This document shows positions 26,479-34,280 of a DNA stretch of 47,885 bases, piece after piece. The stretch covers positions 1 through 47,885 of the forward strand of contig CAKUYQ010000020.1 of the NCBI GenBank assembly GCA_934717185.1, given 5' to 3'. Below the pieces are notes generated by a model, which saw only the letters and a program-made list of their open reading frames with translations, was not told the DNA's origin and made no database searches. The position numbers and the translations under genes were made by a program. The first letter of the stretch is position 1. Each line of letters begins with the position of its first letter. Origin of the DNA: an uncultured Bacteroidales bacterium (GTDB lineage Bacteria > Bacteroidota > Bacteroidia > Bacteroidales > UBA932).

Positions 26479-26515
26479 GAGGCCGGCTTAAAATTACTTT
26501 CAACCGGCCTCCGTT
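26479..26515. terminator. bidirectional terminator pgk / GGGtGRT gene
   Basis: GAGGCCGG (26479-26486) pairs with CCGGCCTC (26504-26511). On the minus strand the hairpin is followed by TTTTTACC, on the plus strand by CGTTTC. It serves both convergent genes, better on the minus strand. Confidence 0.85.
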
Positions 26516-26551
26516 TCATGAAAACAAAAATTAAAGCTTAGTGCCTTTTAT

Positions 26552-27562
26552 CTATTTGCTAAGTGCTGTTGCAACATCAACTGCAACTGCGACTGTAGCG
26601 CCAACCATAGGGTTATTTCCTATTCCAAGGAAGCCCATCATCTCAACGTGAGCGGGAACAGATGATGAACCTGCAAACTGAGCATCTGAGTGCATACGTC
26701 CCATTGTGTCTGTCATACCGTATGATGCAGGACCTGCAGCCATATTGTCCGGATGAAGTGTACGTCCTGTACCACCGCCCGATGCTACTGAGAAATATTT
26801 CTTGCCCTGCTCAATGCACTCCTTCTTATAGGTGCCTGCAACAGGGTGCTGGAAACGGGTTGGGTTGGTTGAGTTACCTGTAATTGATACATCAACACCC
26901 TCGTGGTGCATAATTGCAACACCCTCGCGAACATCGTCTGCTCCGTAGCATCTTACTTTTGCACGAGGACCGTCTGAGTATGCTATCTCTCTAACGATCT
27001 TAAGCTCGCTTGTGTAATAGTCGAACTGGGTCTGTACGTATGTAAATCCGTTTATACGTGAAATAATCTGCGCAGCATCCTTTCCAAGACCGTTAAGGAT
27101 ACATCTTAAAGGCTCTTTTCTTACCTTGTCTGCTTTGGCAGCAATCTTTATTGCACCCTCTGCAGCTGCAAAGGACTCGTGGCCTGCAAGGAATGCAAAA
27201 CATTTGGTCTCCTCTCTAAGAAGTCTTGCTGCAAGATTGCCGTGGCCAAGACCAACCTTTCTGTCATCTGCAACAGAACCGGGAATACAGAAAGACTGCA
27301 AGCCCTCTCCAATTGCCTCTGCCGCATCGGCTGCGTTAGTGCAGTTTTTCTTTATTGCAATGGCTGCACCAGCAACGTATGCCCATTTTGCATTCTCAAA
27401 GCAGATAGGCTGTGTCTCCTCGCAGGTTTTGTAAGGGTCCAAACCTAATTTATCGCAGATCTCGTTTGCCTCCTCAAGATTCTTAATGCCGTATTTGTTC
27501 AGAACGCTATTGATCTTCTCTATTCTTCTGTCCTGACTCTCAAATTGTACTTCTCTTATCAT
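26552..27562 (-). CDS. GGGtGRT protein
   Basis: 336-residue member of the GGGtGRT family, named after the glycine-rich SGGGTGRTLHPDNM seen here near residue 265. The C-terminal part GMTDTMGRMHSDAQFAGSS is also highly typical. The biochemical role is unknown. The gene follows the NifU-like gene on the same strand with a 12-bp gap; that pairing is found in diverse anaerobes and suggests a joint role, possibly in iron-sulfur chemistry. Many conserved Cys and Asp residues are present but no known catalytic motif. Confidence 0.92.
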   Translation of the reverse strand: MIREVQFESQDRRIEKINSVLNKYGIKNLEEANEICDKLGLDPYKTCEETQPICFENAKWAYVAGAAIAIKKNCTNAADAAEAIGEGLQSFCIPGSVADDRKVGLGHGNLAARLLREETKCFAFLAGHESFAAAEGAIKIAAKADKVRKEPLRCILNGLGKDAAQIISRINGFTYVQTQFDYYTSELKIVREIAYSDGPRAKVRCYGADDVREGVAIMHHEGVDVSITGNSTNPTRFQHPVAGTYKKECIEQGKKYFSVASGGGTGRTLHPDNMAAGPASYGMTDTMGRMHSDAQFAGSSSVPAHVEMMGFLGIGNNPMVGATVAVAVDVATALSK

Positions 27563-27574
27563 AAGTCTGTCTCC

Positions 27575-28276
27575 TTATTCTTTACGTGGATCAATATATT
27601 TAACAGCGCCCTGCTCCTCTGTAAATCTGCCGTATGTTCCGGTTACCTTCTTGAGAGCCTCGTTTGCATCTGTGCCTTTCTTTATCTCATCCATGAATTT
27701 GCCAAGGTGAACAAACTCATATCCGCAGATCTCTCCGTTCTTGTCAAGTGCTACCCTGTTGCAGTATCCCTCTGCCATCTCAAGGTATCTTGGGCCTTTC
27801 TCTTTTGTTGAGAACATTGTTCCAACCTGGCTTCTAAGGCCTTTACCAAGATCCTCCAAACTTGCGCCAACTGCGAGCCCGCCCTCTGAGAATGCAGATT
27901 GGGTACGTCCGTAAACTATCTGAAGGAACAGCTCTCTCATGGCTGTGTTGATTGCATCGCAAACCAAATCTGTATTTAAGGCTTCTAGTATTGTCTTGCC
28001 TGTTAGGATCTCTGCGGCCATTGCTGCCGAATGTGTCATTCCTGAGCAGCCGATGGTCTCTATCAAAGCCTCCTCAATAACACCGTTCTTTACATTCAGA
28101 GTAAGTTTGCATGCTCCCTGCTGAGGTGCGCACCAGCCAACACCGTGAGTAAGACCCGAAATATCTGTAATCTCTTTACTCTTTACCCATTTTCCCTCCT
28201 CCGGAATAGGTGCAGGGCCATGGTTAGGTCCCTTCTTTACAACGCACATCTGTTGTACTTCGTGTGAATAAATCAT
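27575..28276 (-). CDS. iron-sulfur cluster assembly scaffold (NifU/IscU-like) protein
   Basis: 233-residue protein with an IscU/NifU N-terminal-like fold. GWCAPQQGACKLTL and IGCSGMTHSAAMAAEILTGKTI correspond to the scaffold segment holding the cluster cysteines and the following helix with GKT. It differs from classic IscU by a long C-terminal extension (about 150-233). It is the first gene of the two-gene operon with GGGtGRT and is preceded by a -7 element. A scaffold or specialised cluster-carrier role is inferred from family naming. Confidence 0.85.
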   Translation of the reverse strand: MIYSHEVQQMCVVKKGPNHGPAPIPEEGKWVKSKEITDISGLTHGVGWCAPQQGACKLTLNVKNGVIEEALIETIGCSGMTHSAAMAAEILTGKTILEALNTDLVCDAINTAMRELFLQIVYGRTQSAFSEGGLAVGASLEDLGKGLRSQVGTMFSTKEKGPRYLEMAEGYCNRVALDKNGEICGYEFVHLGKFMDEIKKGTDANEALKKVTGTYGRFTEEQGAVKYIDPRKE

Positions 28277-28319
28277 AAATCCTTATATTAAATGAATTCA
28301 ATATCCTTTTTTATCGCGG

Positions 28320-28327
28320 CAAAGATA
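28320..28327 (-). promoter_or_regulatory. -7 promoter element for the NifU-like/GGGtGRT operon
   Basis: TATCTTTG on the minus strand matches TAnnTTTG and lies 43 bp before the NifU-like start codon. Confidence 0.5.
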
Positions 28328-28448
28328 CAAAAAAGATTCAACAGCATAAACTCTCATTCCAGCCTTAATGATGCCATACTGTTGAATCTCATATATCTGT
28401 ATTCTATTGCCATACTGCCTGTAGCAATAGAATATAAAAGTATGTCAA

Positions 28449-28928
28449 TTATTGCACAACTGTCTTTACTTCAGAGATTGAGACATATTCGTAAGGTATA
28501 TATTCAAAAATCTGCATTACAGAGTAGTTGTGGTTTGGCGTAGAGTAGAGTACCACTTTTATCCTTCCGGTATCTCCCTGTTGAATTGCCAATAATTCAT
28601 CAACGTTGCCGTTCTTTACGCAGTCGCAGACGTTGCCTTTTTGATCTATATTAAAGAACAGCTCTTTTTTCTTTAACACTTCGCCCGTCTTTGCATATTT
28701 AAGTATCTTTTTTGGAATAATTATCCCTTTGAGCCCTATAATGGCAAGTATGGCGCAAACAAAAACAATTCCGTATGCGAGGCTTCCATTACCCAACATC
28801 TTTATTGATAAAAAGCCAAAAACAATACCGGCCAATAAAATTATTACATAAACAACAGGATTCTGCCTTCCCTGTTTTACATTTCCGTCTGCCAATATTT
28901 TAGCATCTACATTGCCGTAATTCTCCAT
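28449..28928 (-). CDS. two-helix membrane protein, unknown function
   Basis: 159 residues. An N-terminal cytoplasmic-looking segment (1-24) is followed by two hydrophobic helices (about 25-42 and 50-71) with a short GNGS turn, then a soluble C-terminal domain of about 85 residues containing IDQKGNVCDCVKNGNV and VVLYSTPNHNYSVMQIFEYIP. I do not recognise a family. Start ATG and codon use look like those of neighbouring genes, and no overlapping frame competes, so it is probably real. Confidence 0.7.
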   Translation of the reverse strand: MENYGNVDAKILADGNVKQGRQNPVVYVIILLAGIVFGFLSIKMLGNGSLAYGIVFVCAILAIIGLKGIIIPKKILKYAKTGEVLKKKELFFNIDQKGNVCDCVKNGNVDELLAIQQGDTGRIKVVLYSTPNHNYSVMQIFEYIPYEYVSISEVKTVVQ

Positions 28929-29443
28929 AAAATAAATTCATTAAGTTTTTGTAAATCTGATAAGATGTTTAAAACAGCTCAAGCAAAAAGCCAAACATCT
29001 TTAGTAATCTTAAAAAAATAACTTGGTAATCTTTAATTGTCTTTTCGGTCTATATTTCTTTTCTCAAAAATACTGCTAAATCTTTACCAACTTATTTTTA
29101 ACGCTTACTTAATTGAGGTTGTATGTCATACATGAATGTAATCAAACTATGCACAAGGCAGCGCTTTGTTAGCAAAGAGAACAAAACTTAACACAATTCT
29201 TTGCCGCAAAAACAACCTTGTAATGATTGTAACCAAAACAACTAAACACACTTGCCGGCAATAAGATAGTCTAACATGCCCGCATAAGACGAGCCAAGCG
29301 CCGCCTTAGTGCATAATCGTACTTTCTTCAATATATGAATTTCTGCCCTTTAAGGAGCTTTACAAGACACCCTAGCCTTAGTGTCTTGTAATCCTCTATA
29401 GGACAATTTGATATTGTATGGGCTTGGAACGCCCTTGGATCTG
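28929..29443. other. intergenic region with a perfect hairpin
   Basis: No gene was recognised in these 515 bp. The clear structure is TACAAGACAC (29361-29370) inverted as GTGTCTTGTA (29381-29390) around a 10-nt loop, preceded by TTTAAGGAGCTT. No T run follows, so it is not an obvious terminator. The layout resembles the dyad at 22761-22800. Confidence 0.6.
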
Positions 29444-29911
29444 CTAAATTCTTAGATTTTTTGTCATATACACATACACTACCTTGGGTAGTTCTACCCC
29501 CACTTTTACAGATCTTCCGCTTGTTCTGCTCTCTTTAAGATATGTAATGGCAGATTGGCAAAGACCTGTCATTCCTCTGTATCCTCTATACTGAACATTT
29601 GAGAGGGCAGATGAATTTACAGTTATGGCGGTAGGGACCTCAAAACAGTCCATAATGGATTTTGAACACGGTGTAAGTTCCTCTCTAGCCATAGGAGCAT
29701 TGCACCCTGTATCCTCAATACCACTATTTACAACCTCTGTAGTTTGATGTTTTAGTATATGATATGGGTTATTATTATCTTTTGTTTCGGAGACAAGACA
29801 GAAAACAGACAGTAGCAGGCAACACATGGCAAGTACAAAGTTGTCAAGCAACAACTCTTTGCACCGCTTTTTTGCCCTGTAGTATGTTATATCTGTCTTA
29901 ATCATAATCAT
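29444..29911 (-). CDS. hypothetical single-pass membrane protein
   Basis: 155 residues with a basic N-terminus (YRAKKRCKELL), one hydrophobic helix (about 22-40) and an exported-looking C-terminal part with several cysteines (TGCNAPM, TPCSKS, MDCFEV, GLCQS). No family recognised. It lies 25 bp after cysS on the same strand, separated by a run of GCYAAM hexamers, so it may be read through from cysS. It could instead be a chance frame; the leader-like N-terminus favours a real gene. Confidence 0.5.
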   Translation of the reverse strand: MIMIKTDITYYRAKKRCKELLLDNFVLAMCCLLLSVFCLVSETKDNNNPYHILKHQTTEVVNSGIEDTGCNAPMAREELTPCSKSIMDCFEVPTAITVNSSALSNVQYRGYRGMTGLCQSAITYLKESRTSGRSVKVGVELPKVVYVYMTKNLRI

Positions 29912-29933
29912 GCTTTAGCTTTGGCTTTGGCCT
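29912..29933. repeat. composite GCYAAM repeat, copy R5 (short)
   Basis: GCTTTAGCTTTGGCTTTGGC, three hexamer units, lies in the gap between cysS and the next gene. No second arm is present. Confidence 0.6.
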
Positions 29934-29936
29934 TAA

Positions 29937-31445
29937 TTAAATAGACCACTCAACACCGTTTTTGGTATCCTTTATCTTTACTCCGGCTCCGGCCAGCTCA
30001 TCTCTTATCTTGTCTGATTTTGCCCAGTCTTTATCTGCCTTCGCCTGCGCTCTCTCCGCAAGAATCATCTCCATCAACTTCTCAATAACAGCGCTGTCTC
30101 TGTTTTGTTCACCGGCAAATTCGCTTTTCAATCCTAAAATATTCTCCACCACATCTATCAACAACGTGCGCAGTACACTCTTGTCTGCCTCTGTTATTGC
30201 AATTGAACCATCTTTAACGGAGTTTACAATTCTCACTGCATCAAACAGATGTGAAAGAGCAATTGGAGTGTTAAGGTCGTCCGACAAAGCCTCGAACACC
30301 TTCTCTTTCAGCTGTACAAGCTCATCTGTAACCTTGGATTTATCGCAAGGAAGCTTATCTGAAACAGCAAGTTTCTCAACATCCTTTGAAGCCTGCATTA
30401 TCCTCTTAAGCCCCTTTTCTGCCGCCTGCAGTGCCTCGTTGCTAAAGTCCAGTGTGCTTCTGTAATGCGCCTGCAGTATAAAGAAACGAACCGTCATAGG
30501 GCTGTACGGCTGCTGTAGCAGTTTGTGGGTGCCATTGAACAACTCATCTAAAGTTATAAAGTTTCCAAGGCTTTTGCCCATCTTTTGGCCGTTTATGGTA
30601 ATCATGTTGTTGTGCATCCAGTAGTGGACACCTCCCTTGCCGCGTGATGCACAGTTCTGAGCCAATTCGCATTCGTGATGCGGGAACAGCAGATCCATCC
30701 CTCCTCCGTGAATGTCAAACTCTTCGCCCAAGTACTTGGCACTCATCGCAGAACACTCAAGATGCCAACCCGGGAACCCATCGCTCCAAGGGGATGGCCA
30801 ACGCATTATATGTTCAGGTGATGCTTTTTTCCACAATGCAAAATCCACAGAGCTGTGTTTGTCGCCCGAGCCGTCCAATTCACGGGTATTTGTAAGGATG
30901 TCTTCCAAGTTCCTTCCCGACAAAACCCCATAATGGAATTTCTTGTTGTAGGCAGCTACGTCAAAGTAGACGGAGCCGTTGCTTATATATGCAAAACCGT
31001 GATCCAATATCTGTTGGATAAGCTGAATCTGTTCAATTATATGACCGGAAGCATGCGGCTCTATGCTTGGAGGAAGGGTGTTGAGCTTATCCATTGCCTT
31101 ATGGAACTTTATTGTACACTCTTGCGCAACCTCCATAGGCTCAAGCTGTTCCATCTTTGCCTTCTTTGCTATCTTGTCCTCCCCGTCATCTGAATCATGC
31201 TCAAGGTGACCAACATCTGTAATGTTTCTTACGTAGCGCACCTTGTATCCCATATATCTAAAGTATCTTGTTAGGACATCAAAGGTTATGGCCGGTCTGG
31301 CATGGCCTAAATGTGCGTCTCCATAAACGGTAGGACCGCATACATATAATCCTACCATACCGGGTACAACAGGTCTGAACAGCTCCTTTGTTCTGCTCAT
31401 TGTGTTGTATATATAATAGTCTCTCTTTTCCGCTTGCATAAACAT
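29937..31445 (-). CDS. cysS: cysteine--tRNA ligase
   Basis: Class I aminoacyl-tRNA synthetase charging tRNA-Cys in the cytoplasm. The 502 residues contain VGLYVCGPTVYGDAHLGHARP with the first zinc cysteine and the HIGH-like HLGH, VRYVRNITDVGHLEHD, WHLECSAMS, GGGMDLLFPHHECE with further zinc ligands, and the KMSKS-like GQKMGKSLGN, followed by the DALR anticodon-binding region. The ATG at 31445 or the one two codons later may be the start. A good divergent promoter lies just upstream. Confidence 0.97.
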   Translation of the reverse strand: MFMQAEKRDYYIYNTMSRTKELFRPVVPGMVGLYVCGPTVYGDAHLGHARPAITFDVLTRYFRYMGYKVRYVRNITDVGHLEHDSDDGEDKIAKKAKMEQLEPMEVAQECTIKFHKAMDKLNTLPPSIEPHASGHIIEQIQLIQQILDHGFAYISNGSVYFDVAAYNKKFHYGVLSGRNLEDILTNTRELDGSGDKHSSVDFALWKKASPEHIMRWPSPWSDGFPGWHLECSAMSAKYLGEEFDIHGGGMDLLFPHHECELAQNCASRGKGGVHYWMHNNMITINGQKMGKSLGNFITLDELFNGTHKLLQQPYSPMTVRFFILQAHYRSTLDFSNEALQAAEKGLKRIMQASKDVEKLAVSDKLPCDKSKVTDELVQLKEKVFEALSDDLNTPIALSHLFDAVRIVNSVKDGSIAITEADKSVLRTLLIDVVENILGLKSEFAGEQNRDSAVIEKLMEMILAERAQAKADKDWAKSDKIRDELAGAGVKIKDTKNGVEWSI

Positions 31446-31461
31446 TCAGATATATGACGCG

Positions 31462-31491
31462 CAAATTTACTAATTTAATTTGTTTACTCAA
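31462..31491 (-). promoter_or_regulatory. promoter of cysS
   Basis: On the minus strand TTG (31491-31489), a 19-nt spacer and TAAATTTG (31469-31462) match the Bacteroidetes consensus. Transcription would begin about 10 nt before the cysS start. Confidence 0.6.
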
Positions 31492-31589
31492 GAATATTTT
31501 GTTGGCTGAAAAATATATTTTTCACGGAAGTTTGACAACTTGTCGGGAGGAAAAATGGAAGAATTTTGAGAATAGAACAATGTATTTCC

Positions 31590-31619
31590 TTGTGAAAAGG
31601 AAAAAAAGTGTTAATTTTG
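31590..31619 (+). promoter_or_regulatory. possible promoter of the AAA/DUF4143 gene
   Basis: TTG (31590-31592), a 19-nt spacer and TAATTTTG (31612-31619). The predicted transcript start (about 31626) coincides with the chosen ATG at 31625, so either the mRNA is near-leaderless or this match is accidental. Confidence 0.35.
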
Positions 31620-31624
31620 TCCTT

Positions 31625-32935
31625 ATGAAAAGGAAAGGTGTAATACAATCGCTTATAGCAATCAAACAGTCGGAAATTCCGTTTAATGTAATACCGCGTG
31701 ATTTGGAGTTGCCAATAAATAGCGGGCAGATAATAACTGTCCCCGGTGTAAGAAGATGCGGAAAATCATCATTGATGATGCTTGCAATTAACACTCTTGT
31801 GCAGCAAGGGGTAGAAAAAGAACGGATTTTATGGATAGGATTCGATGACGAACGTTTGCTTGATATGGGAACGGAGGGGTTAGACGAGGTAATAACCGCA
31901 TATATGGAGATGTACCCATCTGTTCCTATTAAGGATGTGTATATGTTTTTTGACGAGATACAATTAGTAGGTAACTGGGAATTATTCATACTAAGGGTAT
32001 TTAAGAGCTATTGCAAGAATATATACATCTCAGGAAGCAACGCACAGATGCTTTCCAGTGAATTGTCTTCTGCGTTACGTGGGTGGCCGTTGGAGTATGA
32101 GGCATTTCCTCTCTCTTTTCATGAATTCTGCCGCTTTAAGAATATCTCTACAGAAAATTTTATGGAGAGCGACCGTGCAAGGTTAAAAAGTGCCTTTGCA
32201 GAATTTAACCGTTCGAGTGCATTCCCGGAAATCGTGTTGATTCCGGAAAAATCCATGAAGGACAGGAAATTGCAGGGATATTTCAATACCATGCTTTTCC
32301 GCGACTTAATAGAGCACTATAAGATCACTAATTACGAAGCGGTACGTTATTTCATAAAACGGTTTATGGCAAATCTGTCAAAGCCTACCTCTGTCAACAG
32401 TATCTATAATGACTTGAAATCTCAAGGACAGAAGATCAGTAAGGACAAGATGTATGAACTGGCAGATTATGTGTGTGAAATATTTCTGTTTTTCAGAATT
32501 CCCAAATATGAAAGGTCATTGATTAAGGAGAATAGCGCCCCTTTTAAATACTACTGTATAGACAATGGACTGCGTAATGCCATATTGCTACCGCAAAGTG
32601 GGGATGATGGCAAACTGCTTGAAAACACTGTATTGCTACACTTGAAAAGAAATAGTGATCCTTCTACCAAAATATCTTATTATCAAGGATTCAAGGAGTG
32701 TGATTTTGTGATACAGCAGGGAGATTACATCCGTGAACTGTTGCAAGTGACCTGGGATATGTCAGATGTTGATACACGGAAAAGGGAAATAGATGGTATC
32801 ATGGAGGCATCTTCAGTAACCGGCTGTAATGCCATGACTATTGTGACGGCAGATGAAGAAGCTGAATTGATAATAAATGGCAAAGTTATACAGGTGGTAC
32901 CGGCCTGGAAGTGGCTACTTACAACCAAAAAATAG
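31625..32935 (+). CDS. AAA_14/DUF4143 ATP-binding protein
   Basis: 436-residue ATPase of a family common and multi-copy in Bacteroidetes, cellular role unknown. The P-loop GVRRCGKS is at 41-48, Walker B-like YMFFDEIQ at 106-113 (D110, E111), then SGSNAQMLSSEL in sensor position, all in the AAA_14 domain. The C-terminal DUF4143 part (about 230-400) has a nuclease-like fold in other members; ECDFVIQQGD near its end fits that region. I start at MKRKGVIQ, since the 57 extra residues from 31454 overlap the cysS promoter and do not resemble the family. Confidence 0.85.
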   Translation: MKRKGVIQSLIAIKQSEIPFNVIPRDLELPINSGQIITVPGVRRCGKSSLMMLAINTLVQQGVEKERILWIGFDDERLLDMGTEGLDEVITAYMEMYPSVPIKDVYMFFDEIQLVGNWELFILRVFKSYCKNIYISGSNAQMLSSELSSALRGWPLEYEAFPLSFHEFCRFKNISTENFMESDRARLKSAFAEFNRSSAFPEIVLIPEKSMKDRKLQGYFNTMLFRDLIEHYKITNYEAVRYFIKRFMANLSKPTSVNSIYNDLKSQGQKISKDKMYELADYVCEIFLFFRIPKYERSLIKENSAPFKYYCIDNGLRNAILLPQSGDDGKLLENTVLLHLKRNSDPSTKISYYQGFKECDFVIQQGDYIRELLQVTWDMSDVDTRKREIDGIMEASSVTGCNAMTIVTADEEAELIINGKVIQVVPAWKWLLTTKK

Positions 32936-32958
32936 AGGGCAACTGTCACGTCGCCCTC
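32935..32958. terminator. bidirectional terminator
   Basis: GAGGGC (32935-32940) pairs with GCCCTC (32953-32958). On the minus strand TATTTTTTGG follows and on the plus strand AAAAATTCTTTT. It separates two convergent genes. Confidence 0.75.
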
Positions 32959-32998
32959 AAAAATTCTTTTAGGTGGCGTATTAAGTTGTTATAAGATA

Positions 32999-33250
32999 TT
33001 ACCTGTTGCCACAAGGATCATAACCCTCTTCCCATCCGTATCCGCAGCTTGCACAAACTGCAGAAATGCACTGTAGATGTTCAGAACATACATGGTCATG
33101 AACAACATCATAACCGCCACAAAATGGACACCTGAGCTCTTTGTTTATTCTTTCACAAAGCCAACAATCAGATTCATACGCTGCAATCACACCAACACAT
33201 ACAGACAATAGCATAATAACAATGAATGCAATTCTTTTAAAAATTTTCAT
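32999..33250 (-). CDS. small secreted cysteine-rich (zinc-ribbon-like) protein
   Basis: 83 residues with an N-terminal signal or anchor helix (about 7-24). The rest is rich in paired cysteines: C29/C32, C41/C44 (CPFCGG), C55, C61, C66/C69 (CASCGYGW) and C80, with two histidines. The CPxCG...CxxCGY pattern looks like a zinc ribbon, unusual for an exported protein, where disulfides are possible instead. No family recognised. A terminator follows the stop, supporting a real gene. Confidence 0.65.
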   Translation of the reverse strand: MKIFKRIAFIVIMLLSVCVGVIAAYESDCWLCERINKELRCPFCGGYDVVHDHVCSEHLQCISAVCASCGYGWEEGYDPCGNR

Positions 33251-33594
33251 AATAGTGTATTTAAGGTTAAATAATATTCTAATACCACTAATTCTCGGTT
33301 ACCGTTGTATAGTCTTAACAACAGAGAAAGATAATAGCATCTTAGGTACTCACTAGAATATGCGAATGTAATAAAAAAGTTAGCAATTCGCAAAATTGCT
33401 GAAACAAAAATGTAATAAATAAGAGGATGTATAAATTGCTATTTTACAGCAGATATAATTAAATAACTGCGCTGTAACAGCGTTTTTTATTATAATTTGT
33501 CACTGTTCGCAGGTAGGTTGAAGCGTAACGCAAAAAATAGTTATACAATATTTGTTAACAGAATAAATCTTTTATTACCTTTGCTCTTGCCTGA
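33251..33594. other. intergenic region with orphan terminator and a promoter
   Basis: A plus-strand hairpin CGCTG (33470-33474) with CAGCG (33478-33482) followed by TTTTTT has no plus-strand gene before it. A second hairpin AGCAATT/AATTGCT (33382-33400) lies upstream, so a small RNA ending near 33488 is possible. Further on TTTG (33551-33554), 21 nt, and TACCTTTG (33576-33583) form a promoter for the next gene. Confidence 0.5.
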
Positions 33595-34068
33595 TTGAAA
33601 AAACTATTTAGCCAAGTGAAGAAAGTGATTGGTAAAATATTGGTTACAGTTATAATTCTGCAATACATTGTTGGCATTGCAGGTTTCCAGTTGCATCATT
33701 GCTGCTGTAACAAATCTTACCACACCACGTTTTCTATTGTAGAGGCATTTTCGCCATATCATTATCACAATTGCAAGAAGTGCATGGAGAATGAGGTTGC
33801 ACAGAAACTTGCAAAAGCAGGTATCAGCACTTACAAGCCTGCACGTCACTGCGGCGATTTTCTGTTTCAAATGGATAATGATAAATATGAAAACGGAACA
33901 CAAATGATCCTTTCACACCTATATATATTAGTCTCATCTGTGGTTGTACCGGAACTGCTCTCATCTTTGGAAGAGTCAGACGCTAACAGGTATAACATCT
34001 ATGACGATGATTCTCTAAAGCGACGATGGCGACATTGCCGGGCATCGCTCTGTACATTTATCATTTGA
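33595..34068 (+). CDS. Cys/His-rich membrane protein (HYC_CC_PP-like)
   Basis: About 157 residues. A basic start and a hydrophobic helix (about 12-31, ending VGIAGFQ) are followed by LHHCCCNKSYH, then HYHNCKKCMENEV, a later RHCGD and a second hydrophobic stretch (SHLYILVSSVVVP, about 106-120). The layout recalls the small HYC_CC_PP proteins found next to TonB receptors in Bacteroidetes, which suggests metal handling, but the match is from memory of the pattern only. No ATG fits: TTG at 33595 is 5 nt from the predicted transcript start, and GTG at 33616 (VKKVIGKILV) is an alternative. It precedes the peptidase/receptor operon. Confidence 0.6.
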   Translation: MKKLFSQVKKVIGKILVTVIILQYIVGIAGFQLHHCCCNKSYHTTFSIVEAFSPYHYHNCKKCMENEVAQKLAKAGISTYKPARHCGDFLFQMDNDKYENGTQMILSHLYILVSSVVVPELLSSLEESDANRYNIYDDDSLKRRWRHCRASLCTFII

Positions 34069-34211
34069 TCTTTCTGTTGTCTGCTGCAATATCACGCAAA
34101 TGCAGCAGGAGGAGGTGGTGTTATGCTCAACCAATGACTTATGTATGCCATAAGAGATGGAAGATCCCTAATTATGGTTAATTCGGTTGATAATTTACCT
34201 ATTTGAGGTTA

Positions 34212-34242
34212 TTGCATAGCAATACAGTCTGCAATACTTTTG
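34212..34242 (+). promoter_or_regulatory. promoter of the peptidase/TonB receptor operon
   Basis: TTG (34212-34214), a 20-nt spacer and TACTTTTG (34235-34242), a full match. The leader would be about 32 nt. Confidence 0.75.
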
Positions 34243-34280
34243 CAACCCATTTTAAATGATACAATAGTAATCACAGATTT

